DNA from: Streptomyces sp. SPB162
GTDB lineage: Bacteria > Actinomycetota > Actinomycetes > Streptomycetales > Streptomycetaceae
Reading direction: 5' to 3'
Assembly (NCBI RefSeq): GCF_029504575.1
Contig: NZ_JAQFII010000002.1
Coordinates: 310,001-374,000 of the forward strand
Length of the DNA stretch: 64,000 bases
A program made the translations under genes and the position numbers. This document shows positions 34,966-44,358 of this stretch, piece by piece (within the stretch, counting starts at the first letter, position 1; every line of letters starts with the position of its first letter). The notes under the pieces were generated by a model. That model had not been told where the DNA came from, made no database searches, and was given only the letters and a program-made list of their open reading frames with translations.

Positions 34966-35610
34966 TCACTTGCGCCAGAACAAGTGGTGCTTCACTCCGC
35001 TCGGACTGGGAACGACCTCCAGGTGGAACCGGTCGAGCAGCTCGTCAGGGGACTCCCAGAGCCGTACCCCGGACCCGGCCTTCACCGGCGAGACCGCCAC
35101 ATGCATGGTGTCGACGAGGTCCGCGGCGAGAAACTGCCGGATGGTGGTAGCCCCTCCGCCGAGTCGGACGTCCTTGCCCTGCGCCGCCTCCCGGGCCTGC
35201 TCGAGGACGGTGGCGGGGTCGCCGTCGACGAAGTGGAACGTGGTGTCGGACAGCGTGAACGAAGGACGCTTGTGGTGGGTCAGGACGAACACCGGGGTGT
35301 GGAATGGGGGCTCGTCGCCCCACCAGCCCTGCCATTCCAGGTCGTGCCAGGGCCCGCGCTGGGGCCCGAACTTGTTGCGTCCCATGATCTCGGCGCCGAT
35401 GTTGCGCGGGTAGTCCCGCGTGATGTAGTCGTCCAGGCCCCGGCTGCCCCCGGGGTCGGTGCGCATGGGCCAGCTCGCCGTAGCACCGGCCCAGGCGAAC
35501 AGTTCCCCGGGGTCGATATGACCGAACGGCCGCTCCAGGGTCTGGTCCTCGCCGGCGCCGATGCCGTCACTCGAGACGTTGAAGTTCTGGACTCGCAATA
35601 GCTGAGCCAC
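34966..35610 (-). CDS. RibD/dihydrofolate reductase-fold protein
   Basis: GTG 35610 follows AGGAGGA at 5-base spacing, giving 214 residues; a longer frame upstream is rejected. The fold is the RibD C-terminal/DHFR-like reductase: MRTDPGGSRGLDDYITRDYPRNIG, then AEIMGRNKFG with typical MGR, TPVFVLTHHKRPSF, and VRLGGGATTIRQFLAADLVDTM (GG.. nucleotide-binding loop). Such small actinobacterial proteins often act as NADPH-dependent reductases of unknown substrate. It stands alone and is convergent to the 20-kb operon. Confidence 0.88.
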   Translation of the reverse strand: MAQLLRVQNFNVSSDGIGAGEDQTLERPFGHIDPGELFAWAGATASWPMRTDPGGSRGLDDYITRDYPRNIGAEIMGRNKFGPQRGPWHDLEWQGWWGDEPPFHTPVFVLTHHKRPSFTLSDTTFHFVDGDPATVLEQAREAAQGKDVRLGGGATTIRQFLAADLVDTMHVAVSPVKAGSGVRLWESPDELLDRFHLEVVPSPSGVKHHLFWRK

Positions 35611-35745
35611 GCGTTCCTCCTGGGATGGGGCGATGTCAGTGGTGAGACTCTCCGGGCGAGGCAAACTCATCGCTCCCTCCGTGACCGACGGGAAAAGTCC
35701 TACCCGGCCTTCGATGACGTGCGCCTCGGGCTGCTCTCCGAGGGG

Positions 35746-36426
35746 TCAGCCGACGTCCCAGGGGTCATGCCACGGCCACCGCCGTAGGCGCAGCAGCAGG
35801 TACCAGAACCGCCACAGGGCGAGGGCGAGACCGAGCCCGAGCGGGATCTGCAGCAGCCGCTGGACCACCGGGGGGCCGGGCGGACCTCCCCGGCCGACCG
35901 GGGCCAGTCCCTGCGGGTCGACGGTCACCTCGTAGGTGCCGCCCGGCACCCAGCCCCCGCCTCCGAGCCGGCTCCCGCCGTCCAGGAGGCCGGGCTTCGG
36001 TATCGGGTCCAGCGGTGGACCGTCGAGGACGGAGACGGTATAGGAGACGCCGCCCCCACCCATCCCGTCCGACGTGTCCTGGACCTGCAACACCCGGACA
36101 TGCTCGGTGCGCCCGTGGTGGTGCAGTGCCTCCTGGCCCAGTTCGGACCGCTGCAGGACCAGCACGCCCAGCAGGCACATCATGCACACGAACCACCTGA
36201 CGCCCAGGAAATGGCAGAAGGCCGACGCGAGGGTGAGCAGAATCAGCACCAGGACGGATAGGACGTCCACCGACGGGGCGCCCCTGAAAAAGGCGGTGCG
36301 CGCGAGCAGGCGTGCGATCGCCCACAGCCCGCACGCTCCCCCGGCGCTCGCCGTTGCCAGGACGGCCCGCCAGGCGAACTCCCCGACCCCTGGAACCTGT
36401 CGGCCGGAAGCCAGGCGGGTCCTCAC
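35746..36426 (-). CDS. Membrane protein with DUF3592-like layout, unknown function
   Basis: GTG 36426 follows GGAGGTGA, giving 226 residues. Membrane helices are seen near the N-terminus (AVLATASAGGACGLWAIA), in the middle (VDVLSVLVLILLTLASAF and WFVCMMCLLGVLVL), and near the C-terminus (IPLGLGLALALWRFWYLLL). A hydrophilic loop of about 90 residues with beta-like, Gly-rich sequence (VSYTVSVLDGPPLDP..) lies between helices. This layout resembles DUF3592-type proteins. No enzyme motif is visible. The small protein upstream lies 27 bases away in the same direction and is probably co-transcribed. Confidence 0.68.
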   Translation of the reverse strand: MRTRLASGRQVPGVGEFAWRAVLATASAGGACGLWAIARLLARTAFFRGAPSVDVLSVLVLILLTLASAFCHFLGVRWFVCMMCLLGVLVLQRSELGQEALHHHGRTEHVRVLQVQDTSDGMGGGGVSYTVSVLDGPPLDPIPKPGLLDGGSRLGGGGWVPGGTYEVTVDPQGLAPVGRGGPPGPPVVQRLLQIPLGLGLALALWRFWYLLLRLRRWPWHDPWDVG

Positions 36427-36452
36427 CCCGTCACCTCCGCCTACACCCACGT

Positions 36453-36629
36453 CTACTGCCGCTCGCGGTCTGCTGCCAGCAGGCCGTACAGGTCGACGAT
36501 CCCGAGCGGGCACCCCAGCAGGGCGATGAGGGGCTCCCCGGCGAGCACTCTCACGACGAGGGCTGACAGTCCGATGTACAACAGCATCCTCGACCCGGCA
36601 GGACCACGACGTACCTGACTATGCGTCAT
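36453..36629 (-). CDS. Small (58-residue) membrane protein
   Basis: ATG 36629 lies 7 bases after an AGGAGG. The 58-residue product has a basic start (THSQVRRGPAG) and two hydrophobic stretches (MLLYIGLSALVVRVLAG and PLIALLGCPLGIVDLYGLL). It is likely a small bitopic or hairpin membrane protein, co-transcribed with the membrane protein that follows. Longer upstream codons lack a ribosome-binding site. No family was recognised. Confidence 0.6.
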   Translation of the reverse strand: MTHSQVRRGPAGSRMLLYIGLSALVVRVLAGEPLIALLGCPLGIVDLYGLLAADRERQ

Positions 36630-36688
36630 CTCGATGCCTCCTGAGGCTTCTGGGCACGCTGGCTGCGCCTCTTCCCCCAAGGTAGAGA

Positions 36689-36707
36689 TTGTTCAACGAT
36701 CCAACAA
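36689..36707. promoter_or_regulatory. Palindromic operator candidate for the GntR regulator (site 1)
   Basis: TTGTTCAACGATCCAACAA has inverted arms TTGTT and AACAA around a 9-base centre, a typical operator shape for FadR/FCD-type GntR proteins. It lies in the divergent region between the small membrane protein and the GntR gene. Its first 15 bases recur exactly at 36766-36780. Confidence 0.6.
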
Positions 36708-36765
36708 GAGGGTGGTGAGAATCTGCTCTCTGGTAGTTCCACATCCCATAAAGAAGGCATATATT

Positions 36766-36780
36766 TTGTTCAACGATCCA
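36766..36780. promoter_or_regulatory. Second copy of the GntR operator motif (site 2)
   Basis: The 15 bases TTGTTCAACGATCCA repeat site 1 exactly, 77 bases downstream (about seven helical turns), although the right arm is not preserved. It ends 24 bases before the GntR GTG, where binding would block transcription or translation of the regulator. Confidence 0.55.
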
Positions 36781-36804
36781 TCAGCGAAGGGATGCGGGGA
36801 CACG

Positions 36805-37506
36805 GTGAGCACCAACGCTCCGAGGCCATGGGTCGACGAACTGGCGCGGGACAAGGACCTCCTCGGGCACGGCAGCACCGCCGAGCGGGTGGCCGGCGTC
36901 CTGCGCGACCGGGTGACCGAAGGCCGCATCCCACCCGGCGCCCGACTGTCGGAGGAGGTCATCGGCGCGGCCCTCGGGGTGTCCCGCAACACGCTGCGCG
37001 AGGCCTTCCGGCTGCTGGCCCAGGAACGCCTGCTGGTGCACGAGCTCAACCGCGGCGTGTTCGTGCGCACCCTGAGCCGGGATGACGTCGTGGAGTTGTA
37101 CCGGCTGCGCCGGCTCGTGGAGGGTGCGGCCGTCCGGGAACTGGTCGGGGCGCCCGAGCTGGTGATCGGGGCGATTCGGGCAGCCGTCGAAGCGGGTGAG
37201 CGCGCCGCGGCCGACCAGCGCTGGTCCGATGTCGCCACCGCCGACCTGCACTTCCACCGCGGGATCGTGCAACTGGCGGGATCCGAACGACTGGAGGAGT
37301 TCATGCTCCGCATCCACGCCGAGCTGCGCCTGGCCTTCCACACCGTGGACAACCCGCAGCGCTTCCACGAGCCCTACCTCGCCCGCAATCGCGAACTCCT
37401 GGCCTGCCTGGAGTCCAGGGACACCCAGCAGGCGGAACTGCTGCTGTCGGTGTACCTCGCCGACGCGGAACGGCAACTGGTGCGCGCCTTCGAGGACGGG
37501 AGATGA
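36805..37506 (+). CDS. GntR-family (FadR/FCD) transcriptional regulator
   Basis: I start at GTG 36805, 4 bases after a GGGGA; earlier codons run through the operator region. The 233-residue protein has an N-terminal winged helix (about 20-90: RVAGVLRDRVTEGRIPPGARLSEEVIGAALGVSRNTLREAFRLL in segments) and an FCD ligand-binding domain (about 95-230). The FCD metal-binding pattern is visible: DLHFHRGIV with Asp/His, then further His near MLRIHAE and AFHTV. It probably senses a small carboxylic acid or metal. Two operator-like repeats sit upstream. Its stop overlaps the next ATG, suggesting an operon with the unknown gene that follows. Confidence 0.9.
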   Translation: MSTNAPRPWVDELARDKDLLGHGSTAERVAGVLRDRVTEGRIPPGARLSEEVIGAALGVSRNTLREAFRLLAQERLLVHELNRGVFVRTLSRDDVVELYRLRRLVEGAAVRELVGAPELVIGAIRAAVEAGERAAADQRWSDVATADLHFHRGIVQLAGSERLEEFMLRIHAELRLAFHTVDNPQRFHEPYLARNRELLACLESRDTQQAELLLSVYLADAERQLVRAFEDGR

Positions 37507-38345
37507 GCAGGGTCCCGCCGCTGGAGGAGGTCGACGACCACGGCAAGATCTTGTTCTGCGGCGACTCCGGGCTGCAGCTCGGGGGCATCCTGCTGGGTCT
37601 GCGGGGCCCGCGGGGCACGGTCACCCTCGATCCCGAACGGACGCCCCACACACCGGCGGCCCTCTTCGAGTTCCAACGGGTCCTGGGAATGAACAGCAAC
37701 ATGGTGCAGCATGCCGTGACGTCAGCGACGTCGATCGAGGAGGTACCCAGGGAACCGCAGATCGAGGGGGCCATCCTGTTCGGGATGCAGCGCCTGCCGC
37801 CCGCGTTCTCGCAGGTGCGCCTGCCCGACCTGCTCCACTCCGACCAGGACGGGGTCCACCTCGACAGAGAACATCCCACCGTGTTCGACAAGCTGCGCAT
37901 GCGTGAACCACCGCGACGTGACGAGAACGAGGTCTACTTCGGCATGCGGCGCAGGCCGCCCGGATACGCCGACCTGCGCTCGGCCCCCGGCTGGGAGCTG
38001 CACGAGATACCCCGACTGCGATGCCGGGCGATGGAGCCCGGACGTCATGAGCCGCTCTCGGCTGGAACTGCGGACGCCCGACGGGGAGCTGTACTCCCGC
38101 GCCTGGGTCGACCCCGACCCCACGTGGCAGGCCGCCGCCCTGCGGCACGGCTACGTCGTCTGCCTGTGCGGCCTGTTCCTGGGCCTCATCGGACCCATCG
38201 ACATGGCCGCCGCGGAGTACACCCCGGCGATGCGCCGCAGCGGCTTCGAGACCGGATGCGCACTGGGTCTGACCGCCGGCGGAATCGTCACCTACGTCCA
38301 TCACGCCTGACCGTCGTTGCCCGCTCAGGCATCGTCAGGGCATGA
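37503..38345 (+). CDS. Unknown protein downstream of GntR; reliable only for about 180 residues
   Basis: ATG 37503 overlaps the GntR stop (ATGA). The first 180 residues look real and are not repetitive (ILFCGDSGLQLGGILLGLRG.. PPGYADLRSAPGWELHEIP), but match no family I know. Beyond about 38,030 the frame gives an Arg-rich, disordered sequence lying entirely over the next gene. In the -1 frame the protein would end at 38050, overlapping that gene's ATG by ATGA. A frameshift just before 38,050 is therefore likely and the true end is probably 38050. Confidence 0.5.
   Translation: MSRVPPLEEVDDHGKILFCGDSGLQLGGILLGLRGPRGTVTLDPERTPHTPAALFEFQRVLGMNSNMVQHAVTSATSIEEVPREPQIEGAILFGMQRLPPAFSQVRLPDLLHSDQDGVHLDREHPTVFDKLRMREPPRRDENEVYFGMRRRPPGYADLRSAPGWELHEIPRLRCRAMEPGRHEPLSAGTADARRGAVLPRLGRPRPHVAGRRPAARLRRLPVRPVPGPHRTHRHGRRGVHPGDAPQRLRDRMRTGSDRRRNRHLRPSRLTVVARSGIVRA
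38047..38310 (+). CDS. Small membrane protein, unknown function
   Basis: ATG 38047 gives 87 residues. A soluble start (RLELRTPDGELYSRAWVDPD) precedes a hydrophobic segment (YVVCLCGLFLGLIGPIDMAAAE) and a second one (ALGLTAGGIVTYVHHA). It reads like a small two-helix membrane protein. Codon bias is good. It overlaps the expected corrected end of the upstream gene, so the three genes from GntR on may form one transcript. Confidence 0.6.
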   Translation: MSRSRLELRTPDGELYSRAWVDPDPTWQAAALRHGYVVCLCGLFLGLIGPIDMAAAEYTPAMRRSGFETGCALGLTAGGIVTYVHHA

Positions 38346-38763
38346 GGGGAAGCCTACCGACGATCTTGTCGACCCGATTGCGCGGGCCGACGATGCTGCC
38401 TGCGCAGTAGTCGATGTCTTCGGTCTGGGCCTCCCCCACGGCGGTAATGAACTCGTCGTAGACGCGGGTGCTTTGCGCGGCGATGGGGACGTCGGCGACG
38501 AAGGTGTCGGGGCGGGATGCGGCCTTGGCGCGGATGGTGCGCAGCGTGGCGGGGTCGGCGACGAGTACCGAGCAGCCTGTCCAGGGCAGGCCCGGGTGCA
38601 CCGTGCCTTGCGCGTCGGCGGTGTCGGTTCCCAGCAGGCCGGCGACCGAGGCCACGGTGGGGGCGGCGGCGCAGACGGCGGCGTTGGCGGCCCGGCCGGG
38701 TGGGAGGTCGGAGTTGACGACCACGACCCACTTCAGCCGGACCTGGCGGGTGACCTGTGGCAG
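38335..38763 (-). CDS. DUF2000-family protein, probable non-AUG start
   Basis: The protein matches DUF2000 closely: KWVVVVNSDLPPGRAANAA at the N-terminus, GLLGTDTADAQGTVHPG, VADPATLRTIRAKA, and IVGRLPLMP at the end. No ATG precedes the conserved start. The only GTG in frame (38724) lies inside the first conserved strand and has no ribosome-binding site. A CTG at 38763 follows GGAGG with 5-base spacing and gives 142 residues, so I use it. An upstream frameshift could also explain this. Function of the family is unsettled; a peptidyl-tRNA-hydrolase-II-like fold has been suggested. Confidence 0.7.
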   Translation of the reverse strand: MPQVTRQVRLKWVVVVNSDLPPGRAANAAVCAAAPTVASVAGLLGTDTADAQGTVHPGLPWTGCSVLVADPATLRTIRAKAASRPDTFVADVPIAAQSTRVYDEFITAVGEAQTEDIDYCAGSIVGPRNRVDKIVGRLPLMP

Positions 38764-38874
38764 GGAATCCTCCGTCCTCGTGGCGCGCTCGACCGCTTCT
38801 CACCCGTTCAGTAGGGTCAAGTGTTCGCACAGTGGCAGAAGCTGCGGCGGGTAGTCGATGCGCGGGGGCACGTC

Positions 38875-41800
38875 ATGGGAAATCGGCCTACGGACTGGCA
38901 CATACTCGACCTGGACCGGGATCCGGTGCCGGGTGATCCGTTCGAGGTGAAGGAACTCGCCCGCAAGCTGGGCGACTTCGCGGACGACGTCTCCTCGGCG
39001 TTGCGGTCGGTCAAGGGGCTGAGCGGCAACAACGCGGTGCAGGACTGGGCCGGCCTCGCCGCCGACGCCTACCGCGAGCAGTTCGGTGATCTGCCGGGCG
39101 AGCTGACGAAGTTGGAGAAGTCCTACCGGCTGGCGTCCGGGGCCCTGGAGGCGTACTGGCCGAAGTTGGAGACCGCGCAGGCCGACGCCGACCGGGCACT
39201 GGCCCAGGGCCGTACCGCCCGCCAGGACCTGGACGCCGCCAAGACCACCCAGACGAACGCGAACGACTGGGTGAAGCGGGCCGGCGACAAGTCCAAGGAG
39301 TACCAGGCCGATCCGAAGCCGGGCGCGGAGCCGCCGTCGGCGGAGGAGGTCCGCACCGCCACCCGCAACGCCCTGGACGCCTCGAACGCGCAGAAGTCCG
39401 CGAACTCCGCCGTCCACGACGCCCAGGGACGTCTGGACGCGGCCAAGGAGCTCGCCGCGCAGGCCGCGCACCTGCGGGACGGTGCCGCGAGCACCGCCGA
39501 ACACGCACTGCTACGAGGCGTCGGACGCGGGGATCAAGAACAAGCACTGGTGGGAGAAAGCGGTCGACTGGGTCGCCGACCACTGGGACGAGATCGTCGC
39601 CGTCTGCAAGGTCATCGTCGCCGTCCTCGGCATCATCGTCATGATCATCGGCGGCCCGCTCGCCTGGATCGTGCTCGCCGCCGCCCTCGTCGTCCTCGCC
39701 GACACCCTCATCAAATACGCCCAGGGCAAAGCATCGTTGTGGGACGTGCTGTTCGCCGCGATGGACTGCATCCCCGGCTTCAAGGGGCTCACCACCGCCG
39801 GCGGCCTGCTCAAGATGGCCAAGAACCTGCCCAAGCTCATGAAGGGCATGGGCAGTCATCTCGGTGGCCTGGGCAACGCGCTCCGCAAAGGGCTCGGTTC
39901 GCTCCGGCGGGGCGGAAAGACCATGGGCGAGCGGGTCTGCGAGACGGACCCGGTCGACGTCTCCACGGGTGAGATGGTCCTGGAGCAGACCGACGTGGAG
40001 CTGCCCGGGGTGCTCCCCCTCCTCCTCCAGCGCACGCACGTGTCCTCGTACGGGGCCGGAACCTGGTTCGGTCCGTCGTGGGCCTCCACCGTCGACCAGC
40101 ACCTGGAGATCGACGGTCAGGGAGTACGTTTCGCCGCGGCCGATGGAATGCTGCTGCACTATCCGGTCCCGGAGCCCGGTCGGCGGACCACGCCGGTGGT
40201 GGGTCCCCGTTGGCCGTTGCACTGGGACGGAACGCCGGGCGGCGTCATGACCGTCACCGTGCCCGGTGACACGAGCAGGTTCGAGTTCCGGCCCCTGGAT
40301 GTTCCGGCCCCCTCCTCCGGGTCCGTCCGGTTGCCGCTGACCGCTGTCGTGGACCGCGAGGGCAACCGCTTCGACATCGAGCACGATCCGGCCGGCACCC
40401 CCACGGCGATACGGCATCACGGCGGCTACCACATCGGCGTGGAATCCCACGAGAACCGGATCACCTCCTTCAGGCTGCTGTCCGACCCTGACGCCCCGAC
40501 CCTCGTCCGGTTCGCCTACGACCAGGCCGGCAACCTCGCCGAGGTCTACAACTCCTCCGGGCTGCCGCTGCGCTTCGGCTACGACGACCAGCACCGTCTC
40601 ACCAGCTGGTCCGACCGCAACGGCACCGGGTACGGCTATGTGTACGACCCCGGGGGGCGAGTCGTCCGCACCACCGGGACGGACGGCTTCATGTCCGGCT
40701 CGTTCGCCTACGACGACGCGACCAGGACCACCAGGTTCACCAACTCGCTCGGTCACACGACGACGCACGTGCACAACGACGCCTACCGGACCATCAGCAC
40801 CACGGACCCCCTCGGCAACGTCACCCTGCAGGAGTGGGACCAGCAGAACCGGCTGCTGACCGCCGTCACCGATCCGCTCGGCCGCACCACCCGCCTCTGC
40901 TACGACGCGGCCGACAACCTCACCGCCGTCGTGTACCCGAACGGCACGAGCGTCGCCTTCACCCACAACGAGCTGAATCTGCCGGTGCGGATCATCGACG
41001 AGGGCGGCCACCTCTGGCTCCATGAATACGACGACCGGGGCAACCGCGTCGCGTCGACCGATCCCGTGGGCGCGCGCACCGAGTACACGTACGACGCGGC
41101 AGGCGGCCTGACCTCGCTGACCGACGCGCTCGGCGGACAGCACCGGGTGACAAACGACGCGGCCGGTCTACCCCTCGCGATCACCGACCCGCTGGGCGCC
41201 ACCACCCGCTGCACCCGTGACTCCTTCGGCCGGGTGGACACCGTCGTGGACCCGCTCGGCGCCGCCACCCTCCACACCTGGACCCTCGAAGGCAGGCCGC
41301 TGACCCGGACCCTCCCGGACGGTTCCTCCGAGGCGTGGGCGTGGGACGGGGAAGGGAACATGGTCTCCCACACCGACCCATTCGGCGGCGTCACCTCGTT
41401 CGAGAGCACGCACTTCGACCTGACCTCGGCCCGCACCACCCCCGACGGAGCGCGGGTCGAGTTCTCCTACAACACCGAACTGCAACTGACCGCCGTCACC
41501 AACGCCCAGGGCCTCACGTGGACCTACGACTACGACGCGGCCGGACGAATGATCCGCGAGTTGGACTTCCACGGCGGCGCACTCAGCTACACCCACGACG
41601 CCGCCGGACAGCTCGCCTCCCGCACCAACGGGCTGGGTCAGACCATCAGCTACACCCGTGACCTGCTGGGCAGCATCACCGAGCAGCGCTCCGTCGACGG
41701 CATCACCTCGCTCGCCTACGACGACTCGGGCCAGCTGGTCCGGGCGACCAACGGCGACGCCGAACTGAGTTACGTCCGCGACCCTTTGGGCCGCGTCCTC

Positions 41801-43478
41801 ACCGAGGCCTGCGACGGCCGGGTCCTCACGCACACGTACGATCCGCTCGGCCGCCGCACCGGACGCCGCACGCCCGGGGGGTCGGTCAGCACCTGGTCCT
41901 GGGACGCCAACAGCCGGCTCGAATCCATCCACTCGGCCGGCCGTACCCTCCGTTTCGCGCACGACATCGCGGGCCGTGAGATCGAACGAGTCCTCGGGAG
42001 CACGGTCCGCCTCACCCAGAAGTGGAACGAGTCCGACCTCGTCGCCGCCCTCACCCTCACAGGCCCCGCCCCGGAGGCCGCTTCCGCGCCGTCGGACAGC
42101 CTTGCGGCAGGCACCGACACCCATGTGCTGCTGCACCGTGACTACACCTACCGCAGGGACCGCCACCTCACCGCGATCACGGACCGGGCGACCGGCACCC
42201 GTTCCTTCGCACTCGACCGGGTGGGTCGCGTGACGGGTGTGACCGGCGCGGACTGGACCGAGACCTACGCCTACGATCCGGCGGGCAATCTCACCCACGC
42301 CACGACTCCCGTCGAAACGGACGCCAACGGCCCGCGCACCCTCAGCGGCGGGCTCGTCGAGAGCGCCGGCCGTATCCGGTACGAACACGACGCCCTGGGC
42401 CGCGTCGTGCTACGCCAGAAGGCCCGACTGTCCCGCAAACCGGACACCTGGCGCTATACCTGGGACTCCGACGACCGTCTGACGACCGTCACCACTCCGG
42501 ACGGCCGGCTCTGGCGCTACCTCTACGACCCCCTCGGCCGGCGCACGGCCAAGCAGCGCCTCGCACCCGACGGGACGACCGTCCAGGAAGAGACCCGCTT
42601 CACCTGGGACGGCACCCACCTCGTGGAGCAGACCACCCACGTCTCGGGCAGCCCCGAAGTGGTGACCCTCACGTGGGAGCGCGACGAGATGCGCGTCCTC
42701 TCGCAGACGGAACGCACCACCTTGGCCGATGCCCCGCAGGACGTCATCGACCAGCGCTTCTTCGCCATCGTGACCGACCTGGTCGGCACCCCAACAGAAC
42801 TCGTCACCGAAACCGGCGACATCGCCTGGCGCTCCCACACCACCCTGTGGGGCATACCCGCCGGCGACGGCGACATCAGCGCCTCCACACCCCTGCGCTT
42901 TCCCGGCCAGTACTTCGACCCCGAATCCCAGCTGCACTACAACTACTTCCGCCACTACGACCCCGTCACCGCCGCCTACGTCAGCCCCGACCCGCTGGGC
43001 CAGGAAGCGGTGCCCCAACGAGCGCGCCTACGTCCCCAATCCGCTGGCGTGGGTGGACTACCTCGGGCTGCTGACCTGCGCGCAGAACGCCGCTCTGCTG
43101 CGCAGGAACATGGCTCGCGAGGGAACGGTGGTCGGTCCTGGCCAAGCGGCGGCCCATCTCGTACCCTCCAGTCTGAACCGCGCGGGCAGCGCCCGAGCGC
43201 GCGCCCTGTTGCAGAGGTACGGAGTTAACATCAATGACGCCGCCAACGGCATTCCCCTGGGACACCCGCGACCACACAACTTCACCCACCGCGGACCGTT
43301 CCTGCAGAGAGTCACCCTGCGCCTGGAGAACGTCGTCGATGCCGGCCAGCGCGCTGGAATGGGCGCGCGTGCCATCCGTACCGAGATTCGCAACGAACTG
43401 CGCCGTATCGGCAGTGCGGTCGAGGCCGAACTCGCGACCGGCGTTCCCAGCCCCGGCGCCGTGTGGACGGGGCCGTGA
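38875..43478 (+). pseudogene. RHS/YD-repeat polymorphic toxin with AHH-like nuclease tip, two frame breaks
   Basis: The start is ATG 38875. The composite protein of about 1530 residues has a WXG100-like N-terminal helical domain (QDWAGLAADAYREQF). A hydrophobic pair of helices (VAVLGIIVMIIGGPLAWIV) and the PVDVSTGEMVLEQTDVELPG pre-RHS motif follow. Many YD repeats come next, then the RHS core (LRFPGQYFDPESQLHYNYF.. YVSPDPLG) and a C-terminal tip. Breaks are at about 39,505-39,515 (frame +1) and 43,000-43,012 (+1), the latter between YVSPDPLG and PNERAYVPNPLAWVDYLGLL. The tip has AAHLVPSS and GVNINDAANGIPLG, typical of AHH/HNH nucleases. The toxin is probably delivered to competitors. Confidence 0.8.
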
Positions 43479-44110
43479 TGTCTGACGCGACCAAAGCACC
43501 GCTGCGGGCCTACCGGCTGCTGCCGAGCATGGGGGACTTCCGGGCCCTGTTCTTCGACACCGTGCCCAGGAGGAGACTGGCCGGCTGGCAGACCGATGGC
43601 TCTCCCGCGGACCGCCGGCCCACCGGCTTCAGCGCCGTGTGGGATGACGGCGACGTCGAGCCGGGCGTGCGCCTACGCGCGACCGAGTTCCCCTCCGGGA
43701 CCCCGGGTGCCCCGGTGCTGAGCCGGCGGATCGCCGACCTCCTGCGCGCGGAACTGTGCCGAGCCGGGAGCTTCGAGCCCTTGGTCGTCGCCGATGGCCC
43801 GACCAGCACCCCGGACGCCGAGTCCTACGTTCTCTACCTGGTGGAGAGCGTCGTCGACTGCCTGGACGCCCGGCGCTCCTCGAAGCCCAAGCGCTTGACG
43901 GGTGAGGTCAAGAAGGCGGTTCTCCTGCCGGAGGCCTTTCCCGCCGACCTGCCGGCGTTCCGGCTGCCTGAGTTCCCGACCGCCGTCTACTGGACCGGGT
44001 GGGCGGTGGACCGCCTCGGGGAGCTCCTCGGCGACGACCTCGAAGCCCGGCTGATCTGGTCCGAGGACCCCACCCTCACTCCGCACCCCAACCCCTGGGG
44101 AATCTTCTGA
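43478..44110 (+). CDS. Probable immunity protein for the RHS toxin
   Basis: ATG 43478 overlaps the toxin stop by 1 base, giving 210 residues. Immediate downstream position and translational coupling are the pattern of immunity genes of polymorphic toxins. The sequence includes RLRATEFPSGTPGAPVLSRR, FEPLVVADGP and a C-terminal AVDRLGELLGDDLEARLIWS. It is weakly reminiscent of DUF1629/Imm11-like immunity proteins, but I am not sure of the family. It should bind and block the nuclease tip in the cytoplasm. Confidence 0.65.
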   Translation: MSDATKAPLRAYRLLPSMGDFRALFFDTVPRRRLAGWQTDGSPADRRPTGFSAVWDDGDVEPGVRLRATEFPSGTPGAPVLSRRIADLLRAELCRAGSFEPLVVADGPTSTPDAESYVLYLVESVVDCLDARRSSKPKRLTGEVKKAVLLPEAFPADLPAFRLPEFPTAVYWTGWAVDRLGELLGDDLEARLIWSEDPTLTPHPNPWGIF

Positions 44111-44358
44111 CGGCACCCCGCCTGCCCGCTGACGACCATGAAGCCGGTCAGCCCGAATATTCCGTCGGGTTGACCGGCCGGTCCGTGCCCGTGACCCGCG
44201 ACCGTGACGGGCGTGGAGTGATCACCGTTCCCGTGTTCCCCTCGGGGCAACAGCCGTGCGTCCATCGGTGCCCTCACGGTCCTTCCGCCCGTCGGTCCTG
44301 CCGGGTTCTGCTGGTACGTCATATCCGGCGCAGCGTTCCGTGAGGGAGAACACTTCCT

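Noticed and set aside
39011..41143. A 710-codon minus-strand frame opposite the RHS gene
   Set aside because: Shadow of the repetitive RHS coding sequence.
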